A stretch of 64,000 bases of DNA. It comes from Rhodanobacter glycinis. GTDB lineage: Bacteria > Pseudomonadota > Gammaproteobacteria > Xanthomonadales > Rhodanobacteraceae. The stretch is from NCBI RefSeq assembly GCF_900114325.1, contig NZ_FOSR01000002.1, positions 310,001 to 374,000 of the forward strand, in the 5' to 3' direction. Made by a program: the position numbers and the translations under genes. This document shows, piece after piece, positions 17,471 through 26,248 of this stretch. The number at the start of each line of letters is the position of its first letter. The first letter of the stretch is position 1. Below the pieces are notes generated by a model. The model saw nothing but the letters and a program-made list of their open reading frames with translations, was not told the origin of the DNA and did no database searches.

Positions 17471-18550
17471 TCACGTCCGCTCGGCGTGCCCGTCGTGGGC
17501 AATCTGGCCTTCCATGGGCTGGCCTTCCGGAGGTTGACCCTCCAGATACAGGCCCGCGGCGCCGATCACCCCGAGCTGGCCGTGCTCCATCAGTCGTACT
17601 GGTATCTGTTCCAGGTAAGGGCGCATCACGCCCTTGTTGAAGAAACGTTCGGCGAAGCGGCTCTGCAGCAGCAGCTCGCGGATTTGCGGCAGGATGCCGC
17701 CGGCGAGGAATACCCCGCCGCGCGCGCCGTACAGCAACACCAGGTCGCCCACGAAGCTGCCAAGCAGCCCGCAGAACACGTCCAGCGCCTCGACGGCGGC
17801 TTCGTCGCCGCCGGCCAATGCCGCGGCGGTGACGTCGGCCGGCCGTGCCAGCGTGGCCGGCACGTGCCGCAAGGTGCAGATCGCACGATAGAGATTGAGC
17901 AAACCCGGCCCGGACAGCGCGTGTTCGAACGACACGTACGAGCGGTCGCGGGAGAACAGGCGCAGGATCTCGATCTCGCGCTCGTTGCCCGGCGCCAGCG
18001 CGATCTGCCCGGCCTCAGTGGCCAGCACGGTGGCGTGCGGCTGACCCGGCAGCAGCACCGCCGAACCCAGCCCGGTACCCGGCCCCATCACCAGCACCGG
18101 CCCATCAACCGGCAGCGCGCGGGTCTCGATGATCGGCGTGGTGTCGGCCTGGGCGAGGAACTGGGTGGCATAGGCCACCGCCTCGAAATCGTTGATGACG
18201 GCGAGCCGCTCGATGCCCAGGCTGTCGCGTATGTCGCGGATGGACACGCGCCATGGCAGGTTGTCGTTGACGATGGCGTCGTCCAGCACGTAGCCGGCAC
18301 TGGCCACTGCGCAACGGCTGACATGGCCCACGCCAACCTGACTGACGAAATCCTGCAGCACCGCGGTCAGGCTCGGCCATTCGGCGCAGGCGTAGCGGCG
18401 GTACTCGAGCATGGTCACCGGGCGGCGGCCATCCGGATGCGGACTGACCAGGCCAATGCGCGCATGGGTGCCGCCGACGTCGGCGGCAAGAAAGGCGGGT
18501 TCCGTTGCCGGTACCGTCTGCGCATCGCTGTGATTGACAGCCTGGGCCAC
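17471..18550 (-). CDS. glk: Glucokinase-family sugar kinase, probable GlcNAc kinase (NagK-II type)
   Basis: A cytoplasmic kinase of the bacterial glucokinase family (Pfam Glucokinase), 359 residues. Visible are the phosphate-1 block FLAADVGGTHARIGLV, the sugar-binding INDFEAVAYA, the phosphate-2 block VMGPGTGLGSAVL and GVFLAGGILPQ. In Xanthomonas nag loci such kinases phosphorylate GlcNAc, and the neighbours support that role. I chose GTG at 18550 because an AGGAGG site lies 6 bases upstream; an in-frame ATG further up has no such site. The C-terminus has a short Glu-Gly-Gln repeat (EGQPPEGQPMEGQ). It is divergent from nagP, and the promoter overlaps a probable LacI operator. Confidence 0.9.
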   Translation of the reverse strand: MAQAVNHSDAQTVPATEPAFLAADVGGTHARIGLVSPHPDGRRPVTMLEYRRYACAEWPSLTAVLQDFVSQVGVGHVSRCAVASAGYVLDDAIVNDNLPWRVSIRDIRDSLGIERLAVINDFEAVAYATQFLAQADTTPIIETRALPVDGPVLVMGPGTGLGSAVLLPGQPHATVLATEAGQIALAPGNEREIEILRLFSRDRSYVSFEHALSGPGLLNLYRAICTLRHVPATLARPADVTAAALAGGDEAAVEALDVFCGLLGSFVGDLVLLYGARGGVFLAGGILPQIRELLLQSRFAERFFNKGVMRPYLEQIPVRLMEHGQLGVIGAAGLYLEGQPPEGQPMEGQIAHDGHAERT

Positions 18551-18628
18551 GCGTTCCTCCTCGATTGTCCCGTCGCGTCGCCGTTGTCTGCACGCGACCC
18601 CCATTCGATGCCGGAGTCTGGCCATGGA

Positions 18629-18643
18629 TGACAACGGTGTCAA
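18629..18643 (-). promoter_or_regulatory. Probable LacI-type operator overlapping the kinase -35
   Basis: TGACAACGGTGTCA (18629-18642) is a 14-base palindrome with one mismatch pair. On the minus strand it reads TTGACACCGTTGTCA, with TTGACA as the -35; 17 bases later CAGACT could be the -10. It matches the general form of LacI-family sites and lies in the nag locus beside a lacI-type gene. Confidence 0.6.
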
Positions 18644-18858
18644 CTTCTTTTTCGCAACCATTCGTCATAACGCTTGTGCGTTGCGGAACGGTAGACTCGT
18701 CGACCGCCACGGCGTTTCGAAAAATGCCCGTCGATCCTTATGCAGCAGGCATCACGGGCCGCTCAAGCCGCGAGCTTCGGGGTGTTGCGCCGCGCCATCA
18801 CGGCCGGCTGCCCCAGGCAGCGGATGCGCTTGCAGCATGACCAAAGTCATGGCATCAA

Positions 18859-18887
18859 TTGACAACGTTGCGCATTGCGGTCAATAA
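18859..18887 (+). promoter_or_regulatory. Probable nagP promoter with half-operator
   Basis: TTGACAACGTTG (18859-18870) repeats the left half and centre of the operator at 18629-18643. TTGACA is a good -35, but the -10 (CAATAA or AATAAA, 17-18 bases on) is weak. Confidence 0.5.
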
Positions 18888-18949
18888 AGGCCGCCGGAGC
18901 GATGGCGTCCATGGCGGGCGTTATCGGTGTTCATCACGGGGAAACGTTC

Positions 18950-20236
18950 ATGTCGTCCATTCCGCTTGCCACCGACGAGTCACGCACGTCGAACCTGTTG
19001 CCGATGATCATCATCGGCGTGCTGTTCTTCATCTTCGGCTTCGTCACCTGGCTCAACGGTCCACTGACCATCTTCGTGAAGCTGGCCTTCAACCTCGACG
19101 ATGTCAGCGCCTTCCTGGTGCCGTTTGCGTTCTACGTGTCGTATTTCGTGCTGGCGCTGCCGTCGGCGGCCGTGCTCAAGCGCACCGGCATGAAGAAAGG
19201 CATGGCGCTGGGCCTGTTCGTGATGGCCATCGGTTCGGTGCTGTTCGGCCAGTTCATCGACATGCGCAACTACCACGGTGCGCTGGTCGGCCTGTTCGTG
19301 ATCGGCGCCGGCCTGTCGCTGCTGCAGACGGCATCGAATCCGTACATCAGCATTCTCGGGCCGATCGACAGCGCGGCCCAGCGCGTGGCCTTCATGGGCA
19401 TCTGCAACAAGCTGGCCGGCTTCCTCGCCCCGTTCGTGTTCGGCGCACTGGTGCTGCACGGCATCGATGCATTGGCGCAGCAGGTCAAGGCCGCACCCAG
19501 TCCCGCCGCCGCCACCGAACTGCTCAACCATTTCGCCTCGCGGGTCTACTGGCCGTACATGATCATGGCCGCGCTGCTGGTGCTGCTGGCGATCTGGGTG
19601 GTGCGCTCCTCGCTGCCGGAGATCAAGCCGACCGGCGCCAACAGCGAGGGCCAGATCGGCCACAAGGGCGGCAGCATCTTCAGCTTCCCGCACCTGTGGC
19701 TGGGCGTGCTGTGCCTGTTCCTTTACGTGGGCGTGGAAGTGATGGCCGGCGACGCCATCGGTATCTACGGCCTGGCGCTGGGCTTGCCGCTGGACGCGAC
19801 CAAGCATTTCACCGCGTTCACCATGTTCGCGATGCTGGCCGGCTACGTGGTGGGCCTGGCCCTGATCCCGCGTTTCATCTCGCAGCAGCGTTACCTGGCG
19901 GTGTCGGCGGTGATGGGCGTGCTGTTCGCCATCGGTGCCTACGTCACCCACGGTTACGCCTCGATCGCCTTCGTCGCCGCGCTGGGCTTTGCCAACGCGA
20001 TGATGTGGCCGGCGATCTTCCCGCTGGCGATCAAGGGCCTGGGCAGCCACACCGAATTCGGCTCGGCCCTGCTGATCATGGGCATCGTGGGTGGCGCGCT
20101 GATTCCACAGGTGTTCGTGCACCTGAAGGAACACATCGATTTCCAGCTGGCGTTCCTGGTGGTGATCGTGCCGTGCTACCTGTACATCCTGTACTACGGC
20201 ATGCGCGGACACGCCGTGGGCGAGCACGTGGGCTGA
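18950..20236 (+). CDS. nagP: N-acetylglucosamine MFS transporter NagP
   Basis: A 12-helix major facilitator protein of 428 residues in the FucP/NagP branch. The first helix MIIIGVLFFIFGFVTWLNG and the following PLTIFVKLAFNL are typical of this group, and GLSLLQTASNPYI and the central loop also fit. It imports GlcNAc across the inner membrane by proton symport in known relatives. The start at 18950 (MSSIPLATDESRT) has GGGGA upstream. The lacI-type regulator, nagB-II and nagA follow on the same strand, and a divergent sugar kinase precedes it. It is probably induced by GlcNAc or GlcNAc-6-P through release of the LacI protein from the two operators upstream. Confidence 0.93.
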   Translation: MSSIPLATDESRTSNLLPMIIIGVLFFIFGFVTWLNGPLTIFVKLAFNLDDVSAFLVPFAFYVSYFVLALPSAAVLKRTGMKKGMALGLFVMAIGSVLFGQFIDMRNYHGALVGLFVIGAGLSLLQTASNPYISILGPIDSAAQRVAFMGICNKLAGFLAPFVFGALVLHGIDALAQQVKAAPSPAAATELLNHFASRVYWPYMIMAALLVLLAIWVVRSSLPEIKPTGANSEGQIGHKGGSIFSFPHLWLGVLCLFLYVGVEVMAGDAIGIYGLALGLPLDATKHFTAFTMFAMLAGYVVGLALIPRFISQQRYLAVSAVMGVLFAIGAYVTHGYASIAFVAALGFANAMMWPAIFPLAIKGLGSHTEFGSALLIMGIVGGALIPQVFVHLKEHIDFQLAFLVVIVPCYLYILYYGMRGHAVGEHVG

Positions 20237-20345
20237 TGGATCGCCATGCCGCGAGCCGCCTGCCGTTCCTCCACATTTGAACCCTGCACCTTTGAACCTC
20301 GGGGCTGGGCTACCATGTCCATCCGGATCACAGGAGTGCCCCTCG

Positions 20346-21377
20346 TTGCGCAGCCCCACCATCAAGGACGTCGCCCGTCACGCCGGCGTCTCGCTGAAAA
20401 CCGTGTCGCGGGTGATCAATCACGAGCCGGCGGTGCGCAGCGAAACGCGCGAGAAGGTGGAGCGGGCGATCGCGCAACTCGGCTATCGCCCCGATCCGTC
20501 GGCGCGCAGCCTGCGCAGCACGCATTCGTTCGCGATCGGGCTGGTCTACGACAACCCGAACGCGCACTACGTGATCGACATGCAGAACGGCGTGCTGTCG
20601 GCCTGCCGCGAACGCGGCTTCGGCCTGCAGATCCATCCTTGCGATTCCAGCTCGCCGAAGCTGGCCGAGGAACTGGTGTCGCTGGTCAAGCGCGCGCGCC
20701 TGGCCGGGCTGGTGCTGGCGCCACCGATGTCGGAACAGGCCGGACTGATCGCCACGCTGAAGGCCAACGACGTCACCTTCGTGCGCATCATCTCCTCGCG
20801 CGAGGACCCGCGCGACGGCTCGCCCTGCGTCTTCATCGACGACCGCCATGCGGCCTACGCGATCACCGAACACCTGATCCAGCTCGGCCACACGCGCATC
20901 GGTTTCCTGTGGGGCGAGCCGCACCATCGTTCCAGCCCGGAGCGCTACCAGGGCTACGCGGATGCACTGAAGGACTACGGCATCGCGCTGAACAAGAAAC
21001 TGGTGCTGCCGGGTCGCTACGCCTTCGACGACGGTTTCCGCGGCGCCCGCAAATTGCTGGCGCTGAAGGACAAGGAACGCCCCACCGCGATCTTCGGCAG
21101 CAACGACGAGATTGCCGCCGGCGTGCTGGCCGCCGCGCGCTCGACCGGGCTGGACGTGCCGTGGGATCTGTCGATCGCCGGCTTCGAGGACAGCCCGTTC
21201 TCCAAGCAGGCATGGCCGGCACTGACCACCGCGCGGCAGTCGACCGAGGAAGTCGGCCGCCACGCCGCGCTGCGCCTGATGCGCAGCCTGCAGCAGCCGG
21301 AAGCCGGCGACGCCAACGAGGGCTTCATGCCCGAACTGGTGGTACGCGGATCTACCGCGCCGCCGCGGCAGGGCTGA
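20346..21377 (+). CDS. LacI-family transcriptional regulator of the nag locus
   Basis: A 343-residue repressor. The N-terminal helix-turn-helix is TIKDVARHAGVSLKTVSRVI, followed by the hinge segment with YRPDPSARSLRS. The periplasmic-binding-protein-like effector domain follows, with ending blocks GSNDEIAAGVLAAARS and DLSIAGFEDSPFS. The start is TTG at 20346, because AGGAG lies 9 bases upstream and the first residues are then RSPTIKDV as in relatives; the upstream in-frame TTG at 20277 lacks a ribosome site. It probably binds the TGACA-centred sites upstream of the kinase and nagP. In Xanthomonas the equivalent regulator is called NagQ; orthology here is likely but not proven. Confidence 0.92.
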   Translation: MRSPTIKDVARHAGVSLKTVSRVINHEPAVRSETREKVERAIAQLGYRPDPSARSLRSTHSFAIGLVYDNPNAHYVIDMQNGVLSACRERGFGLQIHPCDSSSPKLAEELVSLVKRARLAGLVLAPPMSEQAGLIATLKANDVTFVRIISSREDPRDGSPCVFIDDRHAAYAITEHLIQLGHTRIGFLWGEPHHRSSPERYQGYADALKDYGIALNKKLVLPGRYAFDDGFRGARKLLALKDKERPTAIFGSNDEIAAGVLAAARSTGLDVPWDLSIAGFEDSPFSKQAWPALTTARQSTEEVGRHAALRLMRSLQQPEAGDANEGFMPELVVRGSTAPPRQG

Positions 21378-21434
21378 GCTCCGCCCACCGCCTTTCTCCC
21401 GCTCCCCTTCGGGAGCCTCGGAAAACCCCATCTT

Positions 21435-21550
21435 GCTCGTCATTCCTGCGGCTCTCAACAGCCGAAGGGCTGGTCAAGCAGGAATCCAGCGCCTTTGCTT
21501 TTCAATGCTTTGAAGGCACTGGGCCCCAGCTTTCGCTGGGGCGACGAAGG
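21435..21550. repeat. GTCATTCC-type inverted repeats, downstream of the LacI gene
   Basis: CTCGTCATTCCTGC at 21435 and GCAGGAATCCAGC ending near 21490 bracket one unit. A second hairpin GGCCCCAGC, TTTC, GCTGGGGC (about 21522-21542) follows. Similar units are at 39238-39267 and inside the element at 50353-50671. Confidence 0.6.
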
Positions 21551-21581
21551 TTTTTCGAGATTCTCACTGGCGACGCTGCTA

Positions 21582-21629
21582 CGAGCACCCACCCCTCACC
21601 TCAATCCTCTCCCCGAAGGGGAGAGGAAG
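21582..21629. repeat. Palindromic intergenic repeat, family A (single copy)
   Basis: CGAGCACCCACCCCTCACC, then CCTCTCCCC, GAA, GGGGAGAGG. It lies just upstream of nagB-II within the nag gene string. Confidence 0.8.
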
Positions 21630-21684
21630 CCGCGCTATTCGGGCACGCCACGTCTGGCGTGCCGCCGACCTTCCCGGAGTCCCC

Positions 21685-22719
21685 ATGAAGTCCCCCAGCG
21701 ACACCCTGATGTACCGCGAGGCGGAGGAAACCGCCGCCGTGGTCGAGCGCCAGCTTGCCCGCAACGCCGACACGCTGGCCGCACTCGGCCAGCGGCTGCG
21801 CACGCAGCCGCCGCGCTTCATCGTCACCTGCGCACGCGGCAGTTCCGACCACGCCGCCGCCTACGCCAAGTACGTGTTCGAGACGCGGTTGGGCCTGGTC
21901 ACCGCCTCGGCGTCGCCGTCGATCTCGTCGATCTACGACGCCGACCTGAAGCTGGACGGCGCGCTGTTCATCGCCATCTCACAGTCGGGCAAGAGTCCCG
22001 ACCTGCTGCGCAGCGCGCAGGCCGCCAAGGACGCCGGCGCGCAGGTGCTGGCGCTGGTCAACGTGGAAGATTCGCCGCTGGCCGCGCTGGCCGATACCTT
22101 CATTCCGCTGCACGCCGGACCCGAGCGCAGCGTGGCCGCCACCAAGAGCTACCTCGCCACGCTGGCCGCCGTGCTGCAACTGGTCGCGCACTGGAGCGAC
22201 GACGCCACCCTGCACGACGTGATTGCACGCCTGCCCGACGACTTGCGCCGCGGCTGGAACGGTGACTGGAGCGCGCTTGCCGACGGCCTGCGCAACGCGA
22301 CCAACCTGTTCGTGGTGGGCCGCGGCTACGGCTTTGGTGCCGCGCTGGAAGCGGCGCTGAAGCTCAAGGAAACCTGCGGCCTGCATGCCGAAGCGTTCAG
22401 CGCGGCGGAAGTGAAACACGGCCCGATGGCACTGGTCGGCAACGGCTTTCCGCTGCTGTTCTTCGCGCAGGACGACGGCACCCAGGACAACACCCTGGCC
22501 GTGGCCGAAGAGTTCCGCGCACGCGGTGCGCGCGTATTCGTTGCCGCGCCTGGCGCCAGCGGCATCGACACCTTGCCGCTGCCGGCCAACATCGCGCCCA
22601 TCGTCATCCCGTTGCTGGCGGTGCAAAGCTTCTACCGCGCCGCCAGTGCGCTGTCGCTGGCACGCGGCTACGATCCGGATGTGCCGCCGCATCTCAACAA
22701 GGTCACGGAGACGGTGTGA
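21685..22719 (+). CDS. nagB-II: SIS-domain glucosamine-6-phosphate deaminase NagB-II
   Basis: A cytoplasmic protein of 344 residues with two tandem SIS (sugar isomerase) domains. Visible blocks are FIVTCARGSSDHAAAYAKYV, FIAISQSGKSPDLL, GPERSVAATKSYL and, in the second half, VGRGYGFGAALEAALKLKE and EVKHGPMAL. This is the isomerase half of GlmS without the glutaminase, the type shown in Shewanella and Xanthomonas nag loci to convert glucosamine-6-P to fructose-6-P and ammonia. GGAG lies 5 bases before the ATG. The stop overlaps the start of nagA, so the two are coupled. Confidence 0.94.
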   Translation: MKSPSDTLMYREAEETAAVVERQLARNADTLAALGQRLRTQPPRFIVTCARGSSDHAAAYAKYVFETRLGLVTASASPSISSIYDADLKLDGALFIAISQSGKSPDLLRSAQAAKDAGAQVLALVNVEDSPLAALADTFIPLHAGPERSVAATKSYLATLAAVLQLVAHWSDDATLHDVIARLPDDLRRGWNGDWSALADGLRNATNLFVVGRGYGFGAALEAALKLKETCGLHAEAFSAAEVKHGPMALVGNGFPLLFFAQDDGTQDNTLAVAEEFRARGARVFVAAPGASGIDTLPLPANIAPIVIPLLAVQSFYRAASALSLARGYDPDVPPHLNKVTETV

Positions 22720-23879
22720 TGGAAACTGCTGCGACGATTGCCCTCGTCAACGGCCGCGTGCTCGGCGACCACGGCCCGCGCGAAGGACTGGCCGTGCTGG
22801 TCGAAGGCGAGCGCATTGCCGCCATCGTGGCGCAGGATGACCCATGCGTCGCCAGCGCGACATCGCATGACCTCGGCGGCCACCTGCTGCTGCCCGGCTT
22901 CATCGACGTGCAGGTCAACGGCGGCGGCGGCCTGCTGTTCAACGACGCACCCACGGTGGACACCTTGCGCGGCATCGCCGCCGCGCACCGCACTTTCGGC
23001 ACCACCGGACTGCTGCCGACCCTGATCACCGACACGGCCGAGAAGATGCATGCCGCGCTGGATGCGGTGGACGCGGCGATCGAACAGCGCGTGCCTGGCA
23101 TCCTCGGCATCCACCTGGAAGGTCCGTTCCTCGCTCCCGCGCGCAAGGGCATCCACGACGCGCGCCTGTTCCGTCATCCCGATGCCGACGATCTTGCGAT
23201 GCTCGCGGCGAAACATCGCGGCCGGATCATGCTGACACTGGCGCCGGAACAGGTGTCGACCGAGGTCATCCGCACGCTCAGCGAAGCCGGCGTGATCGTC
23301 GTCGCCGGCCACACCGCCGCCGACTACGCCACCACCCGCGCCGCACTCGACGCCGGCATCTGCGGCTTCACCCATCTGTACAACGCGATGACCCCGCTGG
23401 GCAGTCGCGAACCCGGCGTGGTCGGCGCTGCACTGGACGATCCGCACAGTTGGTGCGGCCTGATCGTCGACGGCCATCACGTCCACCCCGCCAGCTTGCG
23501 CGTGGCCATCGCCGCCAAGGCGCGCGGCAAGTGCGTGCTGGTCACCGACGCGATGCCGCCGGTGGGCTCGGACGATCCGTCCTACACGCTCAACGGCCAG
23601 ACCATCGTCGCCCGCGACGGCATCTGCCAGAGCGAGGCCGGCGTACTGGCCGGCTCCGCACTGGACATGGCCACCGGCGTACGCAACCTGGTCGAGATGG
23701 TCGGCCTGCCGCTGGCCGAAGCCTCGCGCATGGCCAGTGCCTATCCCGCCGCCTGGCTTGGACTCGGGCGCACGCATGGACGCCTCGCAGCCGGCTACCG
23801 GGCGGATTTCGCGGTGCTGGATGATGCGCTGGTTGCGCGCGAGACGTGGATCGGTGGCGTGGCCCACCCGATCGACTGA
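22719..23879 (+). CDS. nagA: N-acetylglucosamine-6-phosphate deacetylase
   Basis: An amidohydrolase of 386 residues that removes acetate from GlcNAc-6-P. Metal and active-site residues are visible in GIHLEGPFLAPARKGIHD (Glu near 132), VVAGHTAADY (His near 197), GFTHLYNAMTPLGSREPG (His near 217) and the catalytic Asp in VTDAMPPVG (near 275). The substrate loop LVDGHHVHP is also present. The ATG at 22719 overlaps the nagB-II stop (TGATG) with GGAG 8 bases upstream; a GTG one codon earlier is possible. It is the last gene of the plus-strand nag string and is followed by a repeat pair. Confidence 0.96.
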   Translation: METAATIALVNGRVLGDHGPREGLAVLVEGERIAAIVAQDDPCVASATSHDLGGHLLLPGFIDVQVNGGGGLLFNDAPTVDTLRGIAAAHRTFGTTGLLPTLITDTAEKMHAALDAVDAAIEQRVPGILGIHLEGPFLAPARKGIHDARLFRHPDADDLAMLAAKHRGRIMLTLAPEQVSTEVIRTLSEAGVIVVAGHTAADYATTRAALDAGICGFTHLYNAMTPLGSREPGVVGAALDDPHSWCGLIVDGHHVHPASLRVAIAAKARGKCVLVTDAMPPVGSDDPSYTLNGQTIVARDGICQSEAGVLAGSALDMATGVRNLVEMVGLPLAEASRMASAYPAAWLGLGRTHGRLAAGYRADFAVLDDALVARETWIGGVAHPID

Positions 23880-23954
23880 CTTTCAGTCTGCGGCGTGCGT
23901 TCGCGGTCATGCAGCGCATGCTTGCCCATCCTCTTCAAGGGAACGCAACGTATG

Positions 23955-24132
23955 ACTCCCTCCCCTGCATGCAGGGGAGAGGGTTGGGGCGGGGTGCTTT
24001 TGACGCCTGCTCTGTCAGTTGCGACAAGAGCAAAAAAAAACGGAAATGAAGTCTGGCGCGAGCACCCGCCCCTCACCCCAACCCTCCTCCACCCGCAAGG
24101 GGACTCCCTTCGGTCGCCGGCGGGGAGAGGGC
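23955..24132. repeat. Pair of family A repeats in inverted orientation
   Basis: One copy on the reverse orientation (about 23955-23998, CCCTCCCCTGCATGCAGGGGA then TTGGGGCGGGG) and one forward (24059-24132, GCGAGCACCCGCCCCTCACC and a longer loop ending GGGGAGAGGG) flank 60 bases with a nine-A run. They sit between convergent nagA and the sulfatase-fold gene, where they could act as a two-way terminator. Confidence 0.75.
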
Positions 24133-24145
24133 GCCAAATGCCTCG

Positions 24146-25876
24146 CTACTCCTCGTACACGTGCAACTTCCCGAATATCCACGCGTGATACGACGCCAGC
24201 AGCGCCTTGTCCGGGCAATCGTCGTAGCGCCCGTCGCAACGCTCGCGCAACACCTTCTGCGCGGCGAAATACGGGTCCAGCGGCAAGCCCGCGGCTTGCA
24301 GCACCATGCCTGGCAGATAGGCGATGTCGAGCATCGGGTAGCCGGGTAGCGGCGGCCCGGCCACGTTGCTCTTGATCATGTAATAGGTGAGGTAATCGCG
24401 ATACGGCACCAGCGCCGGCGGCAGCGTGCGCGGCAAGGTCGACATCAGGCTGTCGAACGAGGGCTGGTGGTCGCCGAAGTGCACCAGCACGGTGGGCCGG
24501 GCGCGATCGAGGAAGTCGTGTTCCAGCCCGGCCATCGCCACGTCCGAGTCGTGCAGGCGCGCAAGATAGGTGTCGAAATTCAGCGCCGCATCCGCCGGCA
24601 GACCCTGCAGCAGGTTCTGGAACGGCTTGGGCAGGGTGGACATCGGGTCGTCGTGCGGGCCGTGCTCGTTGATCGTCAGGATCATCACGAACACCGGTTG
24701 CCCCGGCTTGCGCAAGCCCGACGTCTCCAGCTTGTCGTAGACGCGCTTGGCCGCGGTGAACATCTGCGCGTCGGTCTCTTCCCAGTCGTCCAGGCCCAGT
24801 GCATCCGCGCCGTAGAAATGATCGATGCCGTAGGCCTTGTACGCGTCCTCGCCATTGAGGAAATCGCCGTGGGTGGGATAGATCGCCACCGTGAGGTAAC
24901 CCAGCCGCTTCAGCAGCAGCGGCAGCGAGTCGCGCATGTGCGGCGCCAGCACGTAAGGCGCGTACATGCCGCCGGGGCCGAAGATGTCCTGCGGCAAACC
25001 GGTGAGCGCGGCGAACTCGCTGACCCAGGTGCCGCCACCAAAGGTGTGCGTGCGCAGGAAGCCGTGGCCGCGGGTGCGCGCGTCGGGTTGCAGCATCGCC
25101 GGATGGCAGGCCGGTACGTTGCAATGCGTGAACGGCGCCGGATCGAAGGTACTTTCCTCCAGCACCTGCACGATGTCCGGATACTGGCTGGCCGGCACCG
25201 TGGCCTGGGCGGCCGTGGCGGTGGACTGCCAGTCGCGCTCGGCGGTGGCAGCATCAGCCATCGGCGGCAGGTGCACGCTGGAATCGCGCAGGTTGACGAA
25301 GAAATCGGTGAGCACCGCGTCGTCGGACATCTTGTCCCACGTATCGCGTGCATGCACCTGGGCGAACGGACCATTGGGCAGCAGGCAGACCCAGAACGCC
25401 GCCGCGCAGACCACCACGCCGCCCACGCGCAGCATCGCCTGCAACCCTCCGCGCCAGCGCGCGAACAAGCGGCGGTCGCCGCGCCAGGCCAGCCACAGCA
25501 GCAGCGGGATTGCCACCAGCACGGCCAGCCCCACGCTGTAGATATGCGGATAGCGCCGCAAGGTCTCGAACAGGCTGGAGCGCAGGTAGTAGACGAAGTC
25601 GGCCGGCATCAGCGGCGATTCGAGATACTCCTGCTTCATCACCGTGATCGCGCGCAACAGCAGGAACAGCCCGCCGCCGAACACCAGCGCGAACGCACGC
25701 CGCGCCGAGGCGAACAGCACCCCGCCGCTGACGCACAGCATCAGCGCGAATACGAAGCCGCGTTGTTCCGGCAGCGGTTCACGCCACGCAGTGAGCCACA
25801 CGCAGACGGCGAAGAACACCAGCGCGCAGGCCAGCGTCACGCGCGGTCGCGGAACGCGAAACGGGTTGCCCTGCAT
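24146..25876 (-). CDS. LtaS-like membrane sulfatase-fold protein (phosphoglycerol transferase type)
   Basis: A 576-residue inner-membrane protein. About five N-terminal helices (to near residue 170) carry a periplasmic alkaline-phosphatase/sulfatase fold. HTFGGGTWVSEFAALTG supplies the nucleophilic Thr (near 282) found in LtaS and OpgB, ILTINEHGPH and VLVHFGDHQPSF supply metal-binding His/Asp residues, and VLEESTFDP gives the first metal site. Relatives move phosphoglycerol or phosphoethanolamine from phospholipids onto glucans, lipids or sugars. The acceptor is unknown. It stands alone, convergent with nagA and divergent from cpdB. Confidence 0.85.
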   Translation of the reverse strand: MQGNPFRVPRPRVTLACALVFFAVCVWLTAWREPLPEQRGFVFALMLCVSGGVLFASARRAFALVFGGGLFLLLRAITVMKQEYLESPLMPADFVYYLRSSLFETLRRYPHIYSVGLAVLVAIPLLLWLAWRGDRRLFARWRGGLQAMLRVGGVVVCAAAFWVCLLPNGPFAQVHARDTWDKMSDDAVLTDFFVNLRDSSVHLPPMADAATAERDWQSTATAAQATVPASQYPDIVQVLEESTFDPAPFTHCNVPACHPAMLQPDARTRGHGFLRTHTFGGGTWVSEFAALTGLPQDIFGPGGMYAPYVLAPHMRDSLPLLLKRLGYLTVAIYPTHGDFLNGEDAYKAYGIDHFYGADALGLDDWEETDAQMFTAAKRVYDKLETSGLRKPGQPVFVMILTINEHGPHDDPMSTLPKPFQNLLQGLPADAALNFDTYLARLHDSDVAMAGLEHDFLDRARPTVLVHFGDHQPSFDSLMSTLPRTLPPALVPYRDYLTYYMIKSNVAGPPLPGYPMLDIAYLPGMVLQAAGLPLDPYFAAQKVLRERCDGRYDDCPDKALLASYHAWIFGKLHVYEE

Positions 25877-26248
25877 GTATGCCGCCCCTGTGCAGCGACG
25901 GCCGTGGTACGCGGCGCGTCATGATCGATGAGGCCGCCATTCTAGAGCGTTTGCACGGCGCCGGAGCGCGGTTCGGCAGGCACCGGCGCAGCGCGTCTGG
26001 GCCCCATTCACGTGACCGGATCGACGCGCAGGAACGGCTCCGTGCGCCAGGCTGTCGGCATGACCCTCCTGGCACGGCCGTGCCCGCCGCCGCGCACGCG
26101 TTCGGGCTTCGACTTCGGCTGCCGCGCGAGCTACGCTCCTTGCCTGCGGCGAGAAGGTTTGCCGCCATCGCAGTGGCCGTGTCGCGACATCGTGTCGTCA
26201 CTCCGATCTGCCAGATTTCACCCCCACGCCATCCTGCCGGAAGCTGTC
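25877..26248. other. 372-base divergent gap before cpdB
   Basis: It lies between two divergent starts, so it should contain promoters for both genes, but no clear -35/-10 pair is seen and no small gene is convincing. Confidence 0.4.

Larger units (their letters stand above)
18551..18949. promoter_or_regulatory. Divergent control region of the nag locus
   Basis: About 400 bases between the kinase (minus) and nagP (plus). Two related sites, annotated separately, each place a TTGACA -35 inside a palindrome with central CG. No gene is seen inside. Confidence 0.6.
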
